Shown here in pieces: positions 15,782-23,242 of a DNA stretch of 64,000 nucleotides. This stretch comes from CATZDY01 sp045599035 (lineage in GTDB: Bacteria; Bacillota; Desulfotomaculia; Desulfotomaculales; Desulfocucumaceae). The position numbers and the translations under genes are program-made. Each line of letters begins with the position of its first letter. Positions within the stretch are counted from its first letter, which is position 1. The stretch spans positions 1-64,000 of the forward strand of contig JAZRVI010000050.1 in NCBI GenBank assembly GCA_045599035.1, read 5' to 3'. Under the pieces are notes generated by a model. That model was not told the DNA's origin. It was given only the letters and a program-made list of their open reading frames with translations, and ran no database searches.

Positions 15782-16642
15782 CTAGTTCCCTCCCTTAAAA
15801 ATATCTCTTAACTTTTGCTCGGCTTCCGGCTCAATTTGTTCCTTAGCCAAATCCAATGTATATAAACCCAACTGCCGATACAGCTTTTCTTCCAACCCGC
15901 CTACCTGAGCCAAATCCTGCAAATGTCGGACGATGGTTTGCCAATCTCCCCGGGAAATCGGCCCGGTCAAAGCAGCTTGACTGCCTTTTTGCTCCACATT
16001 GTTCCAGGTTCCCCAAAACAGCGGACTGACTGCCGACCAAATTTCTGACCGTTCCAAACCAATTTTTTGGTAAATCTTTTCGGCCAAATGCAGCAGGCTG
16101 ACCAGATAATTGGAAATTACACAGGCTCCGGCATGATATAAAATCTTATCCTCGCTTTTAATCCGAAATGATTTGCCGCCCAAATCGACCACCAGGCGTT
16201 CCCCTATTTGACAGGCTTTTTCCGAGCCTTCCAAAGCAAAGTAAGATCCCGGCAAAAGCTCCTGTTCCCGGCTGGCCAAAGATTGCAGCGGATGCAAAGC
16301 CAGAGCCTCTTTAACTCCCTTGAGCTCAGAAGCGGAACAGGCTCCGCTGGTATGGATCACTACCTGATCCGAGCGAAAACCGCCTTTTTGAGATAAAGTC
16401 TGGCTCAAAGGAGCAATAGCTCCGTCCGAAACTGTCAATAAAACCAAGTCCGCTGTCCGGGTTGCTTTGGCCGTCTGTTCCAAGCTTTCAGCAACTCTGG
16501 CTCCAGTTTGTTCAGCCAACCATTGGGCTTTTTCCGGATGCCGGTTATAAACCGCTTCAATTACATAATTTTTTTGATATAAATGCCGGGTTAGCACCGA
16601 ACCAACTTTTCCGGCTCCAATTACAACAACCTTTTTCAACAT
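15782..16642 (-). CDS. Rossmann-like/DUF2520 dehydrogenase-like protein
   Basis: The 286-residue protein starts MLKKVVVIGAGKVGSVLTRHLY, a dinucleotide-binding fold, and has a helical C-terminal DUF2520 domain with LYHAGACVISNYLVSLLHLAE. This resembles the dimerisation domain of 6-phosphogluconate or ketopantoate reductase-like enzymes. Its place as first gene of a panBCD operon, with no panE in view, makes ketopantoate reduction a reasonable guess but not established. I choose the ATG at 16642 because GGAAGG lies six bases upstream, inside the leader terminator hairpin. A frame from 16669 would run through that hairpin. Confidence 0.8.
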   Translation of the reverse strand: MLKKVVVIGAGKVGSVLTRHLYQKNYVIEAVYNRHPEKAQWLAEQTGARVAESLEQTAKATRTADLVLLTVSDGAIAPLSQTLSQKGGFRSDQVVIHTSGACSASELKGVKEALALHPLQSLASREQELLPGSYFALEGSEKACQIGERLVVDLGGKSFRIKSEDKILYHAGACVISNYLVSLLHLAEKIYQKIGLERSEIWSAVSPLFWGTWNNVEQKGSQAALTGPISRGDWQTIVRHLQDLAQVGGLEEKLYRQLGLYTLDLAKEQIEPEAEQKLRDIFKGGN

Positions 16643-16776
16643 AAAAAACCTTCCGATTCCGGAAGGCATAACTATCCCCTTTCCGTCCCGGTCTTAAAAA
16701 GCTCCAAGCGGCAACAACCTTTTGTTATTCTTTCCCAAACCGTTTTTTTGGTATAGTTCCTTCTGGATACTATCCA
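16643..16776 (-). promoter_or_regulatory. Leader RNA of the pan operon: alternative stems and a terminator that masks the ribosome site (possibly pan-motif-like)
   Basis: Three elements are seen on the minus strand. (1) GGATAGT (16769-16775) can pair with ACTATACC (16750-16757), leaving one bulged A. (2) A second GGATAGT at 16671-16677 could compete for the same ACTATACC. (3) CCTTCCG-GAAT-CGGAAGG (16649-16666) is followed by six T and then directly by ATG. The last hairpin is both an intrinsic terminator and a trap for the only Shine-Dalgarno sequence. A stem with bulged adenosines upstream of panB-type genes recalls the pan RNA motif. The ligand and the match to that family are unverified. 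Confidence 0.6.
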
Positions 16777-16783
16777 TTTTCTT

Positions 16784-16812
16784 ATTTTAGCATATTTTGT
16801 TTATTATAGCAA
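16784..16812 (-). promoter_or_regulatory. Sigma-A promoter of the pan-nad operon
   Basis: On the minus strand TTGCTA (16807-16812), a 17-base spacer and TAAAAT (16784-16789) with an extended TGC. The predicted start is near 16776, which gives a leader of about 134 bases. The -35 sits at the edge of a mobile-element relic. Confidence 0.65.
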
Positions 16813-16904
16813 CCATGGGAATCAAGTTTCATTGTTTAAGCAATCCTTATTCTTTGATAAACCGTTAAAAGTAAAGATTAGGGGTTTTCGTCCATGGGCT
16901 GTTT
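16813..16904 (-). mobile_element. Decayed type-3 mini-element between gdhA and the pan promoter
   Basis: On the minus strand the relic follows CTTAT with AAACAGCCCATGGACGAAAA, matching the left ends at 12.7 and 38.97 kb. It ends with AGGATTGCTTAAACAATGAAACTTGATTCCC-like sequence that mirrors the 3' part of the 12.5-kb copy. The hairpin and internal tnpB tail are gone. It abuts the gdhA terminator on one side and the pan -35 on the other. Confidence 0.5.
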
Positions 16905-16906
16905 AT

Positions 16907-16942
16907 AAGTAAAAGTCTGCCCCGAAGTTATCGAGACAGACT
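16907..16942 (-). terminator. Intrinsic terminator of gdhA
   Basis: The minus strand has AGTCTGTCTCGA-TAACT-TCGGGGCAGACT, a 12-bp stem with some G-T pairs, followed by TTTACTT. It starts about 30 bases after the gdhA stop. Confidence 0.8.
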
Positions 16943-16971
16943 GGTTAAAGCTTATATATAAAAACGACGGC

Positions 16972-18303
16972 CTAGACTATTCCCTGGAACATCATAGCAT
17001 TGGCAACCTTCAGGAAACCACCGATATTGGCACCGGCTACCAGGTTACCTTTCATGCCATAAGCTTCAGCAGCTTCAGACATTTGTTTGTAAATGCTGTT
17101 CATAATTCCCTGTAATTTCTGGTCAACTTCTTCAAAGCTCCAGGAAAGCCGCATACTGTTTTGGCTCATTTCCAAACCAGAAGTAGCAACCCCACCCGCA
17201 TTGGCTGCTTTAGCCGGAGCAAAAGGAATGCCATTGCTTTGGAAAACGGCAACAGCTTCCGGAGAGGAAGGCATATTAGCCCCTTCACCTACGGCCATAC
17301 ATTTGTTGGCTACCAATAATTTGGCACCATCTTCCAGCAGCTCGTTTTGAGTAGCACAAGGCAGAGCTACATCACAAGGAACCGACCAAATCAAGCCGTC
17401 TTCGTGATATTCAACTCCAGATTTTTCAGCCGCATATTCTTTAATCCGGCCTCTTCTTACTTCTTTGATTTCTTTCATTAAGTTTAAGTCAACTCCGTTA
17501 GGATCATAAATCCAGCCGTTGGAGTCGCTCATAGCCACAACTTTAGCACCTTTTTGCATTAATTTTTCGGTTGCATAGATGGCTACATTGCCGGAACCAG
17601 ATACAACCACATTCTTGCCGACAAAATCAGTACCGATGGAACCTAAGACATTTTCCATTAAGTAGACCAAGCCATAACCAGTAGCTTGAGTTCTGGCCAG
17701 GGAACCGCCGTAGGACAAACCTTTACCGGTCAAAACCCCTTCAAAAAGACGGGTCAGTCTTTTGTATTGACCAAACATAAAGCCAACTTCTCTGGCTCCT
17801 ACTCCAATATCGCCAGCCGGTACATCAATATCAGCTCCGATATAGCGGCACAATTCAGTCATAAAGCTTTGGCAAAAAGCCATAACCTCCCGATCTGATT
17901 TGCCTTTGGGATCAAAGTCAGAACCACCTTTACCGCCGCCCATGGGCAGAGTGGTCAGCGAGTTTTTGAACACCTGTTCAAAACCCAGGAATTTGATTAC
18001 GCTTGCATTGACCGAAGGATGGAAGCGAAGACCACCTTTATAAGGTCCAATCGCACTGTTAAACTGAACCCGGAAACCCCGGTTGACCTGAACTTTGCCC
18101 TGATCATCCACCCAAGGAACCCGGAAAGTAATCATCCGTTCCGGTTCAACGATTCTTTCTAACAAACCGGCTTTTTCAAATTCCGGATGTTTGGCAATAA
18201 CCGGTTCCAGAGTTGTTAGAACTTCATGTAAAGCCTGATGAAATTCGGGTTCATTAGGATTTCTTTTGATAGCCTGTTCCAGGACTTTTTCAGTGTAAGA
18301 CAA
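16972..18303 (-). CDS. gdhA: NADP-type glutamate dehydrogenase
   Basis: The enzyme interconverts 2-oxoglutarate plus ammonia and glutamate. The 443-residue length and motifs are those of the hexameric small GDH usually specific for NADPH. Motifs are NSAIGPYKGGLRFHPSVN, PMGGGKGGSDFDPKGKSD with the catalytic lysine, VPAGDIGVGAREVGFM and VVSGSGNVAIYATEKL. The start is TTG with GAGGGG six bases upstream. It appears monocistronic, with its own promoter and terminator. Confidence 0.96.
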   Translation of the reverse strand: MSYTEKVLEQAIKRNPNEPEFHQALHEVLTTLEPVIAKHPEFEKAGLLERIVEPERMITFRVPWVDDQGKVQVNRGFRVQFNSAIGPYKGGLRFHPSVNASVIKFLGFEQVFKNSLTTLPMGGGKGGSDFDPKGKSDREVMAFCQSFMTELCRYIGADIDVPAGDIGVGAREVGFMFGQYKRLTRLFEGVLTGKGLSYGGSLARTQATGYGLVYLMENVLGSIGTDFVGKNVVVSGSGNVAIYATEKLMQKGAKVVAMSDSNGWIYDPNGVDLNLMKEIKEVRRGRIKEYAAEKSGVEYHEDGLIWSVPCDVALPCATQNELLEDGAKLLVANKCMAVGEGANMPSSPEAVAVFQSNGIPFAPAKAANAGGVATSGLEMSQNSMRLSWSFEEVDQKLQGIMNSIYKQMSEAAEAYGMKGNLVAGANIGGFLKVANAMMFQGIV

Positions 18304-18424
18304 TGTCTTCCCCTCTTTCTTAAAATAGCGTGAACAGGCACATTTTCTCTACACCAAGAATTTTAAGAAGTAGCTTTTATTTAGCTCTCCGATGCCTGAT
18401 TCAACTTGTCAATGGTATGTTATC

Positions 18425-18453
18425 ATTTTACACGATCCGTTTCTCCAATACAA
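18425..18453 (-). promoter_or_regulatory. Sigma-A promoter of gdhA
   Basis: On the minus strand TTGTAT (18448-18453), 17 bases, TAAAAT (18425-18430), about 120 bases upstream of the gdhA TTG start. Confidence 0.6.
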
Positions 18454-18526
18454 GAACTTTTTTCGTATAAAAGCATTTATTTTCGATATTTACAATTAAG
18501 GTTAGATTTTCCGGGTACTTATGAGC

Positions 18527-18545
18527 ATTGTATTTTGTATACAAT
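18527..18545. promoter_or_regulatory. Palindrome upstream of gdhA, possible operator
   Basis: TTGTATACAA at 18535-18544 is a perfect 10-bp palindrome within ATTGTATTTTGTATACAAT. It lies upstream of the gdhA promoter and just past the GntR gene, so it could be bound by that regulator. This is inference from position only. Confidence 0.3.
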
Positions 18546-18589
18546 AAACTTATTCTTCCTAATTTAACTTTTTAAAATTAATTAGATCT

Positions 18590-19276
18590 CTACAGGATAA
18601 TTGGCTTTTCTTCTTCCAATTCTTCATCTTTTTTATCTTCTTGATTTTCTTCTTCTGGTTCCAAAATTCGATGCAGTTCCTTACGCATTTCCGGAGGCGA
18701 AACCACAATCAAAATATCCCCGGCTTCAACGATTTCATCCGGCCCTGGAAAGGACAATTCCCGCCCTTGACGAAAAATAGATAAAATGGTCGCTCCGGTT
18801 CGGCTCCGAAACTCAGATTCCCGCAAGGACTGACCCACCAACAAGGAATTGGGATAGACTCGAATTTCTTCAATCTGCTGCAAACGACCGGCCATTTTAA
18901 AGGTATAGTCCAAAAGCTCTTTCATTAATTTTTCAATATCATTATTAACTCGATCCCGTTCCCGCAACAGCTCCTGCAAGCGTCCCTGCACATCCATCAG
19001 CATTTGTTTCTGGCCGTATTCAGCCAAAAACAGTTCTGCATTGTGCTGGGATTTAACCGACACCCCCACCCCAGGGGAAACCAGCACTATATCATTTTCT
19101 TGAAGCAGAGTTAAAGCTCTTCGCACTGTTTCCGGAGAAACATTATATTTCCCAGCCAAAGTGGAGCGGCCAAAAAGCTTCTGCCCTTCCCGATATTCAC
19201 CTCTGGCAATATGGGTGGCTATATCTACGGCAATATTAACATAACGAGCCAATGATTTTGAAATATGTAAATCCAT
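18590..19276 (-). CDS. GntR-type regulator with C-terminal RCK_C (TrkA-C) domain, BusR-like
   Basis: Residues about 1-78 form a GntR winged helix (GRSTLAGKYNVSPETVRRALTLLQ). A coiled-coil of about 60 residues follows, then a TrkA-C/RCK_C domain (about 140-205, ESEFRSRTGATILSIFRQG and AGDILIVVSPPEM) and a very acidic tail. This architecture matches BusR, which senses cyclic di-AMP through RCK_C and represses osmolyte uptake genes. RCK_C domains in other families also bind c-di-AMP. No betaine transporter is adjacent; gdhA is the neighbour downstream, and glutamate is a major counter-ion for potassium. Target and ligand are inferred. Confidence 0.8.
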   Translation of the reverse strand: MDLHISKSLARYVNIAVDIATHIARGEYREGQKLFGRSTLAGKYNVSPETVRRALTLLQENDIVLVSPGVGVSVKSQHNAELFLAEYGQKQMLMDVQGRLQELLRERDRVNNDIEKLMKELLDYTFKMAGRLQQIEEIRVYPNSLLVGQSLRESEFRSRTGATILSIFRQGRELSFPGPDEIVEAGDILIVVSPPEMRKELHRILEPEEENQEDKKDEELEEEKPIIL

Positions 19277-19302
19277 TTCACACTTTCCTTTCCGGCTCTT
19301 TT

Positions 19303-19338
19303 TGACTAAAACAGACAGCCCGAAATTTTCAGGCTGTC
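19303..19338 (-). terminator. Terminator after the zinc-ribbon gene
   Basis: The minus strand has GACAGCC-TGAAAATTTCG-GGCTGTC followed by TGTTTTAGT. A further copy of the GACAGCC arm lies just upstream (19341-19347), so a second pairing is possible. Confidence 0.65.
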
Positions 19339-19354
19339 AGGCTGTCAGGAAAAC

Positions 19355-19522
19355 CTATTCTTCTTTGGAAGCTTTGCTGCACCGAGTTTTTTTACAGCTT
19401 TCCCGTTTAACGGCTTCCTGTTTAATCAAATCATCCTTGGCGGCTCCGCAAGCACTGCATTTGCCGGGCTTGCAGCGACTTTCTATTATTTCCCCGCATT
19501 GATTGCATTTATACACAGCCAT
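19355..19522 (-). CDS. Small cysteine-rich zinc-ribbon/rubredoxin-like protein (55 aa)
   Basis: A perfect AAGGAGGTG ribosome site precedes ATG at 19522. The 55-residue product starts MAVYKCNQCGEIIES, with CxxC at C6-C9 and a second pair in CKPGKCSACG (C22-C25, plus C17). That resembles a rubredoxin or zinc-ribbon knuckle pair. The tail is lysine-rich with C43 and C48. It begins 27 bases after the rpe stop and ends at a terminator, so it is the last gene of the priA-to-rpe string. Function unknown; metal binding is inferred from the cysteine spacing. Confidence 0.75.
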   Translation of the reverse strand: MAVYKCNQCGEIIESRCKPGKCSACGAAKDDLIKQEAVKRESCKKTRCSKASKEE

Positions 19523-19549
19523 TTCCAAGCACCTCCTTATCTCAATAAT

Positions 19550-20212
19550 CTAAAGCACTTCCAAAGCCGACTGGCGAATCCTTTTAATCATCTGAGCCGG
19601 GCTTTCGGCCTGAAAAACTGCCGACCCAGCTACCAAAACTCCAGCACCGGCTTCACTTACCAAAGCAGCCGTTTCGATATTAATTCCGCCGTCTACTTCA
19701 ATTTCGGCCTTGGATTCGGCCAAGTCCAAGACCTCTTTTACGATGGATATTTTCCCCAAAACATCTTCAATAAACTTCTGTCCGCCAAAACCCGGATTAA
19801 CCGACATCAGCAAAACCAGATCCACCAATTCCAGCAAATAGGGCAGATTATCTACTGAAGTTCCCGGATTATAAGCAACTCCAGCTTTTTTGCCGCACTT
19901 TTTAATCATTTGCAAAGCTCGATGCACATGAGTTGTAGCTTCGGTATGCACGGTAATAATATCCGCTCCGGCTTCGGCAAAAGCTTCAATATATTTTTCC
20001 GGCTGCTCAATCATTAAATGCACATCAAAAACCAAATTTGAATAGGGTCGCAGGGCTTTAATTAAAATCGGGCCAAAGGTCATATTAGGCACAAAATGAC
20101 CATCCATAACATCCAGGTGCAAATATTCCGCCCCGCCCTGCTGAACCGTTTCTATTTCCTTAACTAAGTTGGCAAAATCAGCCGATAAAATTGAAGGAGC
20201 TATTTTGATCAT
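19550..20212 (-). CDS. rpe: Ribulose-phosphate 3-epimerase
   Basis: Rpe interconverts ribulose 5-phosphate and xylulose 5-phosphate. The 220-residue TIM-barrel shows IAPSILSADF, LHLDVMDGHFVPNMTFGP, DVHLMIEQPE, MSVNPGFGGQKF and EVDGGI. The start is ATG at 20212, which overlaps the rsgA TGA by one base. A TTG one codon upstream is the alternative. Confidence 0.96.
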   Translation of the reverse strand: MIKIAPSILSADFANLVKEIETVQQGGAEYLHLDVMDGHFVPNMTFGPILIKALRPYSNLVFDVHLMIEQPEKYIEAFAEAGADIITVHTEATTHVHRALQMIKKCGKKAGVAYNPGTSVDNLPYLLELVDLVLLMSVNPGFGGQKFIEDVLGKISIVKEVLDLAESKAEIEVDGGINIETAALVSEAGAGVLVAGSAVFQAESPAQMIKRIRQSALEVL

Positions 20213-21105
20213 CAATATTTCGTCTCCGTTTTTTTAATTTCCTCTAAAAAATTCAGATAGTTTTGATAGCGAATGGCATCAACCTGCCCAGATTCTACCG
20301 CTGCTTTAACAGCACATTCCGGTTCGTCCTTATGCAGACAGCCTCGAAAACGGCATTCTGCTTGCAAATCAGCAAATTCCGGAAAATAATCCCGCAAATT
20401 TTCTTTTTTAATATTAGGCAGCCATAGACTGGAAAAACCGGGAGTATCCGCTACCCACCCCCCCCAGTCCAGAGGGAAAAATTCTACCAAACGAGTGGTG
20501 TGGCGACCTCTTTTTAATTTATTACCCACTTCCCCGGTTTGTAATTGCAAACCCGGCTGCAAAGCATTCAACAAACTGCTTTTGCCCACTCCGGAAGGAC
20601 CAGCCACAATACTGATCTTTTGGCTTAAAACCTGGCGTAACGCTTCCAGCCCCAATCCAGCAGTCACGCTGGTTTGGAAAACCGAATAGCCAATGTTCAG
20701 ATAGCAGGCCGCCAACTCTTCTCCATCGGCCAAATCAATTTTATTCAGACAAATAATGGGTTCTACTCCGGCTATTTCCGCCTGCAATAAAAAACGATCC
20801 AGCAGCAAACGAGATAGCTCCGGCTGCCGAATGGCAAAAATAATCAAAGCCTGTTCAATATTGGCCACCGGAGGACGCAACAGTGCATTTTTCCGGGGAA
20901 AAATTTGTTCAATAACTCCAGTACGGCCTTGCCGGGGTCTCAGGGAAACCAAATCTCCCACCAAAGCCCCCTGATTATCCAAGCGAAATTTACCCCGCAA
21001 AGCACATTCCCAGATTAATCCATTATCCTGCAAGACATAGTAAAATCCGGCTGTCGCCTTGATAACTCGTCCTGTAATGTTTTGAACCGATTTCAGAAAA
21101 GCCAC
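20212..21105 (-). CDS. rsgA: Ribosome small subunit GTPase RsgA
   Basis: RsgA is a circularly permuted GTPase that checks late 30S maturation. The 297-residue protein has an N-terminal OB fold, CLNKIDL (G4) before GPSGVGKSSLLN (G1), RHTTR (G2), DTPGFSSL (G3), and a C-terminal zinc knuckle with C, C, H, C in CRFRGCLHKDEPEC. prkC-rsgA-rpe is the normal order in Bacillota. Confidence 0.97.
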   Translation of the reverse strand: MAFLKSVQNITGRVIKATAGFYYVLQDNGLIWECALRGKFRLDNQGALVGDLVSLRPRQGRTGVIEQIFPRKNALLRPPVANIEQALIIFAIRQPELSRLLLDRFLLQAEIAGVEPIICLNKIDLADGEELAACYLNIGYSVFQTSVTAGLGLEALRQVLSQKISIVAGPSGVGKSSLLNALQPGLQLQTGEVGNKLKRGRHTTRLVEFFPLDWGGWVADTPGFSSLWLPNIKKENLRDYFPEFADLQAECRFRGCLHKDEPECAVKAAVESGQVDAIRYQNYLNFLEEIKKTETKY

Positions 21106-21113
21106 TCCCTTAA

Positions 21114-23237
21114 TTAATTAAACTCCTGCACTTCATAAAGGTTATCTCCCAAATAAATTTCCACTCGAGCTGAACCCCAATAGGAAAAATTAAATACTAC
21201 ATAATCCCTTACTCCCATTTCATAGGTATAAATCAACTTTCCGGAATACTGATCATCATAAAGATAAGCATTCATAGTTGAAGAGCTTTCCATGCTGGCC
21301 GGAGCATCAACCCGAAGTGAAGCATTCTTGGCACTATTGCTGGACTGTTCCGACTCCTCATCCTTATGTTCCTCATCTTTTTCATCATCTTTCTTTTCTT
21401 CTTTCTTTTCTTTGTCCACTTGAGTATCGGTTCCAAAGATCAGACTGACATTGCTGCCAGGCAGCACCCGGGAACCTTCAATCGGACTTTGAGCAGTTAC
21501 CGTTTGACCATCTCCCGAACCCATGGACACCGTCAGACCTCTGGCGGAAGCCAAATGTTCGGCTTCTGCCCAGGTTTTGCCCACAAAGCTGGGTACACTT
21601 ACTTTGGCTTTGGCTCCCAGGGACAAGTAAACCACCACTTTTTCTCCTGCTTCCAGTTCAGTTCCCGACCTGGGATCTTGAGAACAGATATTTCCAGACG
21701 GAACAGTTTCACTATAATCCTGCCAGCTTCCCTCCTGCAATTTCAGTCCCAAAGCTTCCAACTCACTGCGAGCTGCTTCTACTGTTTTGCCAATCAAGTT
21801 GGGAACCGTTACTGGAGCCTTGCCCAAACTGATCACCAGGTTAATCTTTTCTCCTTTAACTACATAAGTTCCGGCTCCGGGACTTTGGGAAATAACCCGG
21901 CCTTTGTCAATGCTGTCATTATATTCTTCACTGGTTTCATAAACCAACTCATTGCTTTCCAAAAAACTAATGGCTTCCGAGCTGTCCTTATTTTTCCAAT
22001 CAGGTAATTCTATTTCCAAAGAATTGCCTTTGTTAACCACACCCTCTGATAAAACCGCTTTCAAAAAAATTACGGTTCCCGCAATCATGGTGAAAATAAT
22101 CAAGACTACCAGAGCTTTCAGAAACCAGTTGTTTTTTTTGGGAGCAGGCGGTGCCGGGTAATTATTATAATTGCTGGGAATATGAGCAGGTTCTCCTTTG
22201 CTTGGAGTCCAGCCGGATTTATACTGATGCTCATTAAAGCGGGAACTTCTTTGGGTTGTCCAGTCATTATTTCTTAACTGATTGGGATTTTCGTTCAAGG
22301 AACGATATTCCTGTTTATTAAAAGCAACAGTTTTGTTATTTTCGTTTTCCAAAGAGTTCAAAACCCTGGTTTCGGCATTATCTTCTTCCGGAAAAACCGG
22401 CTTAACATAATTAACCTGATAAAACTGCTTGATTTTGGCAGCAAAATCCCGAGCCGAGCCAAAACGATCTTCCGGATTTTTGGCCAGAGCCTGCAAAAGC
22501 AGTCGTTCCAACCCGGAAGGAATATCCGGGTTTAAACGAGAAGGCAAAACAGGGCTGTCCTGAATCTGAGCTAAAGCAATGGCAATGGGAGAATCTCCGG
22601 TAAAAGGCAGCCGACCGGTCAGCATTTCATATAAAACAATTCCCAGCGAATAAAGATCTGAAGCTGCAATGGCTTCTTTGCCCTTGGCCTGCTCCGGCGA
22701 AATATAATGTACTGAACCCAAAACCGTATCCGGATCGCTCAAAGTTGAAGTCCCGGTTTCCAGAGCTATACCAAAATCAGTCAGCTTGACCACTCCGGTA
22801 TCACCAAGTAAAACATTATGCGGTTTAATATCCCGATGAATAATTTTATGATCGTGAGCATGAGCCAGGGCATCACAAATTTGCAGAGTAATATCCAAAG
22901 CCCTGTCCACCGGCAAATGCCCTTCCCGGCTGATTAAATCCTTCAGATTTTCTCCCTGGACATATTCCATAACCAGATAATAAATTTCGCCTTCCTGACC
23001 TCCATCATACAGGCCAACAATATTGGGATGGGAAAGGCAGGCAACCGACTGAGCTTCCCGATTAAAGCGACGCACGAAATCCTTGTCCGAAGTATATTCC
23101 GGGCGTAATATTTTAATGGTGATCAGGCGGTTAAGCCGAATGTCCCGACCTTTGTAAACCAAAGCCATTCCGCCTCCGCCCAAACGACTTAAAATTTCAT
23201 AGCGTTCTCCCAGAATTCTGCCGATCACTCTTTTCAC
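21114..23237 (-). CDS. prkC: PASTA-domain Ser/Thr kinase PrkC
   Basis: The 707-residue membrane kinase senses muropeptides or lipid II outside and phosphorylates cytoplasmic targets. The kinase domain (about 13-270) has glycine loop LGGGGMALV, K42, E61, HRD (134-136), DFG (154-156) and SVHYISPEQ. A juxtamembrane region rich in N, S and T leads to a membrane segment (about 374-394). Three PASTA repeats follow (about 403-607), each with a PxxxGxxxxxA-type start. The end is unusual: a very charged K/D/E linker (about 614-640) and a further folded stretch of about 65 residues that I do not recognise. The matching phosphatase and FHA proteins are upstream. Confidence 0.95.
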   Translation of the reverse strand: MKRVIGRILGERYEILSRLGGGGMALVYKGRDIRLNRLITIKILRPEYTSDKDFVRRFNREAQSVACLSHPNIVGLYDGGQEGEIYYLVMEYVQGENLKDLISREGHLPVDRALDITLQICDALAHAHDHKIIHRDIKPHNVLLGDTGVVKLTDFGIALETGTSTLSDPDTVLGSVHYISPEQAKGKEAIAASDLYSLGIVLYEMLTGRLPFTGDSPIAIALAQIQDSPVLPSRLNPDIPSGLERLLLQALAKNPEDRFGSARDFAAKIKQFYQVNYVKPVFPEEDNAETRVLNSLENENNKTVAFNKQEYRSLNENPNQLRNNDWTTQRSSRFNEHQYKSGWTPSKGEPAHIPSNYNNYPAPPAPKKNNWFLKALVVLIIFTMIAGTVIFLKAVLSEGVVNKGNSLEIELPDWKNKDSSEAISFLESNELVYETSEEYNDSIDKGRVISQSPGAGTYVVKGEKINLVISLGKAPVTVPNLIGKTVEAARSELEALGLKLQEGSWQDYSETVPSGNICSQDPRSGTELEAGEKVVVYLSLGAKAKVSVPSFVGKTWAEAEHLASARGLTVSMGSGDGQTVTAQSPIEGSRVLPGSNVSLIFGTDTQVDKEKKEEKKDDEKDEEHKDEESEQSSNSAKNASLRVDAPASMESSSTMNAYLYDDQYSGKLIYTYEMGVRDYVVFNFSYWGSARVEIYLGDNLYEVQEFN

Positions 23238-23242
23238 CTCTC

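Noticed and set aside
16643..16800. T-box leader for the pan operon
   Set aside because: No GGGTGGnACC-type antiterminator sequence and no specifier-loop layout; the operon is not an amino-acid or tRNA ligase unit.
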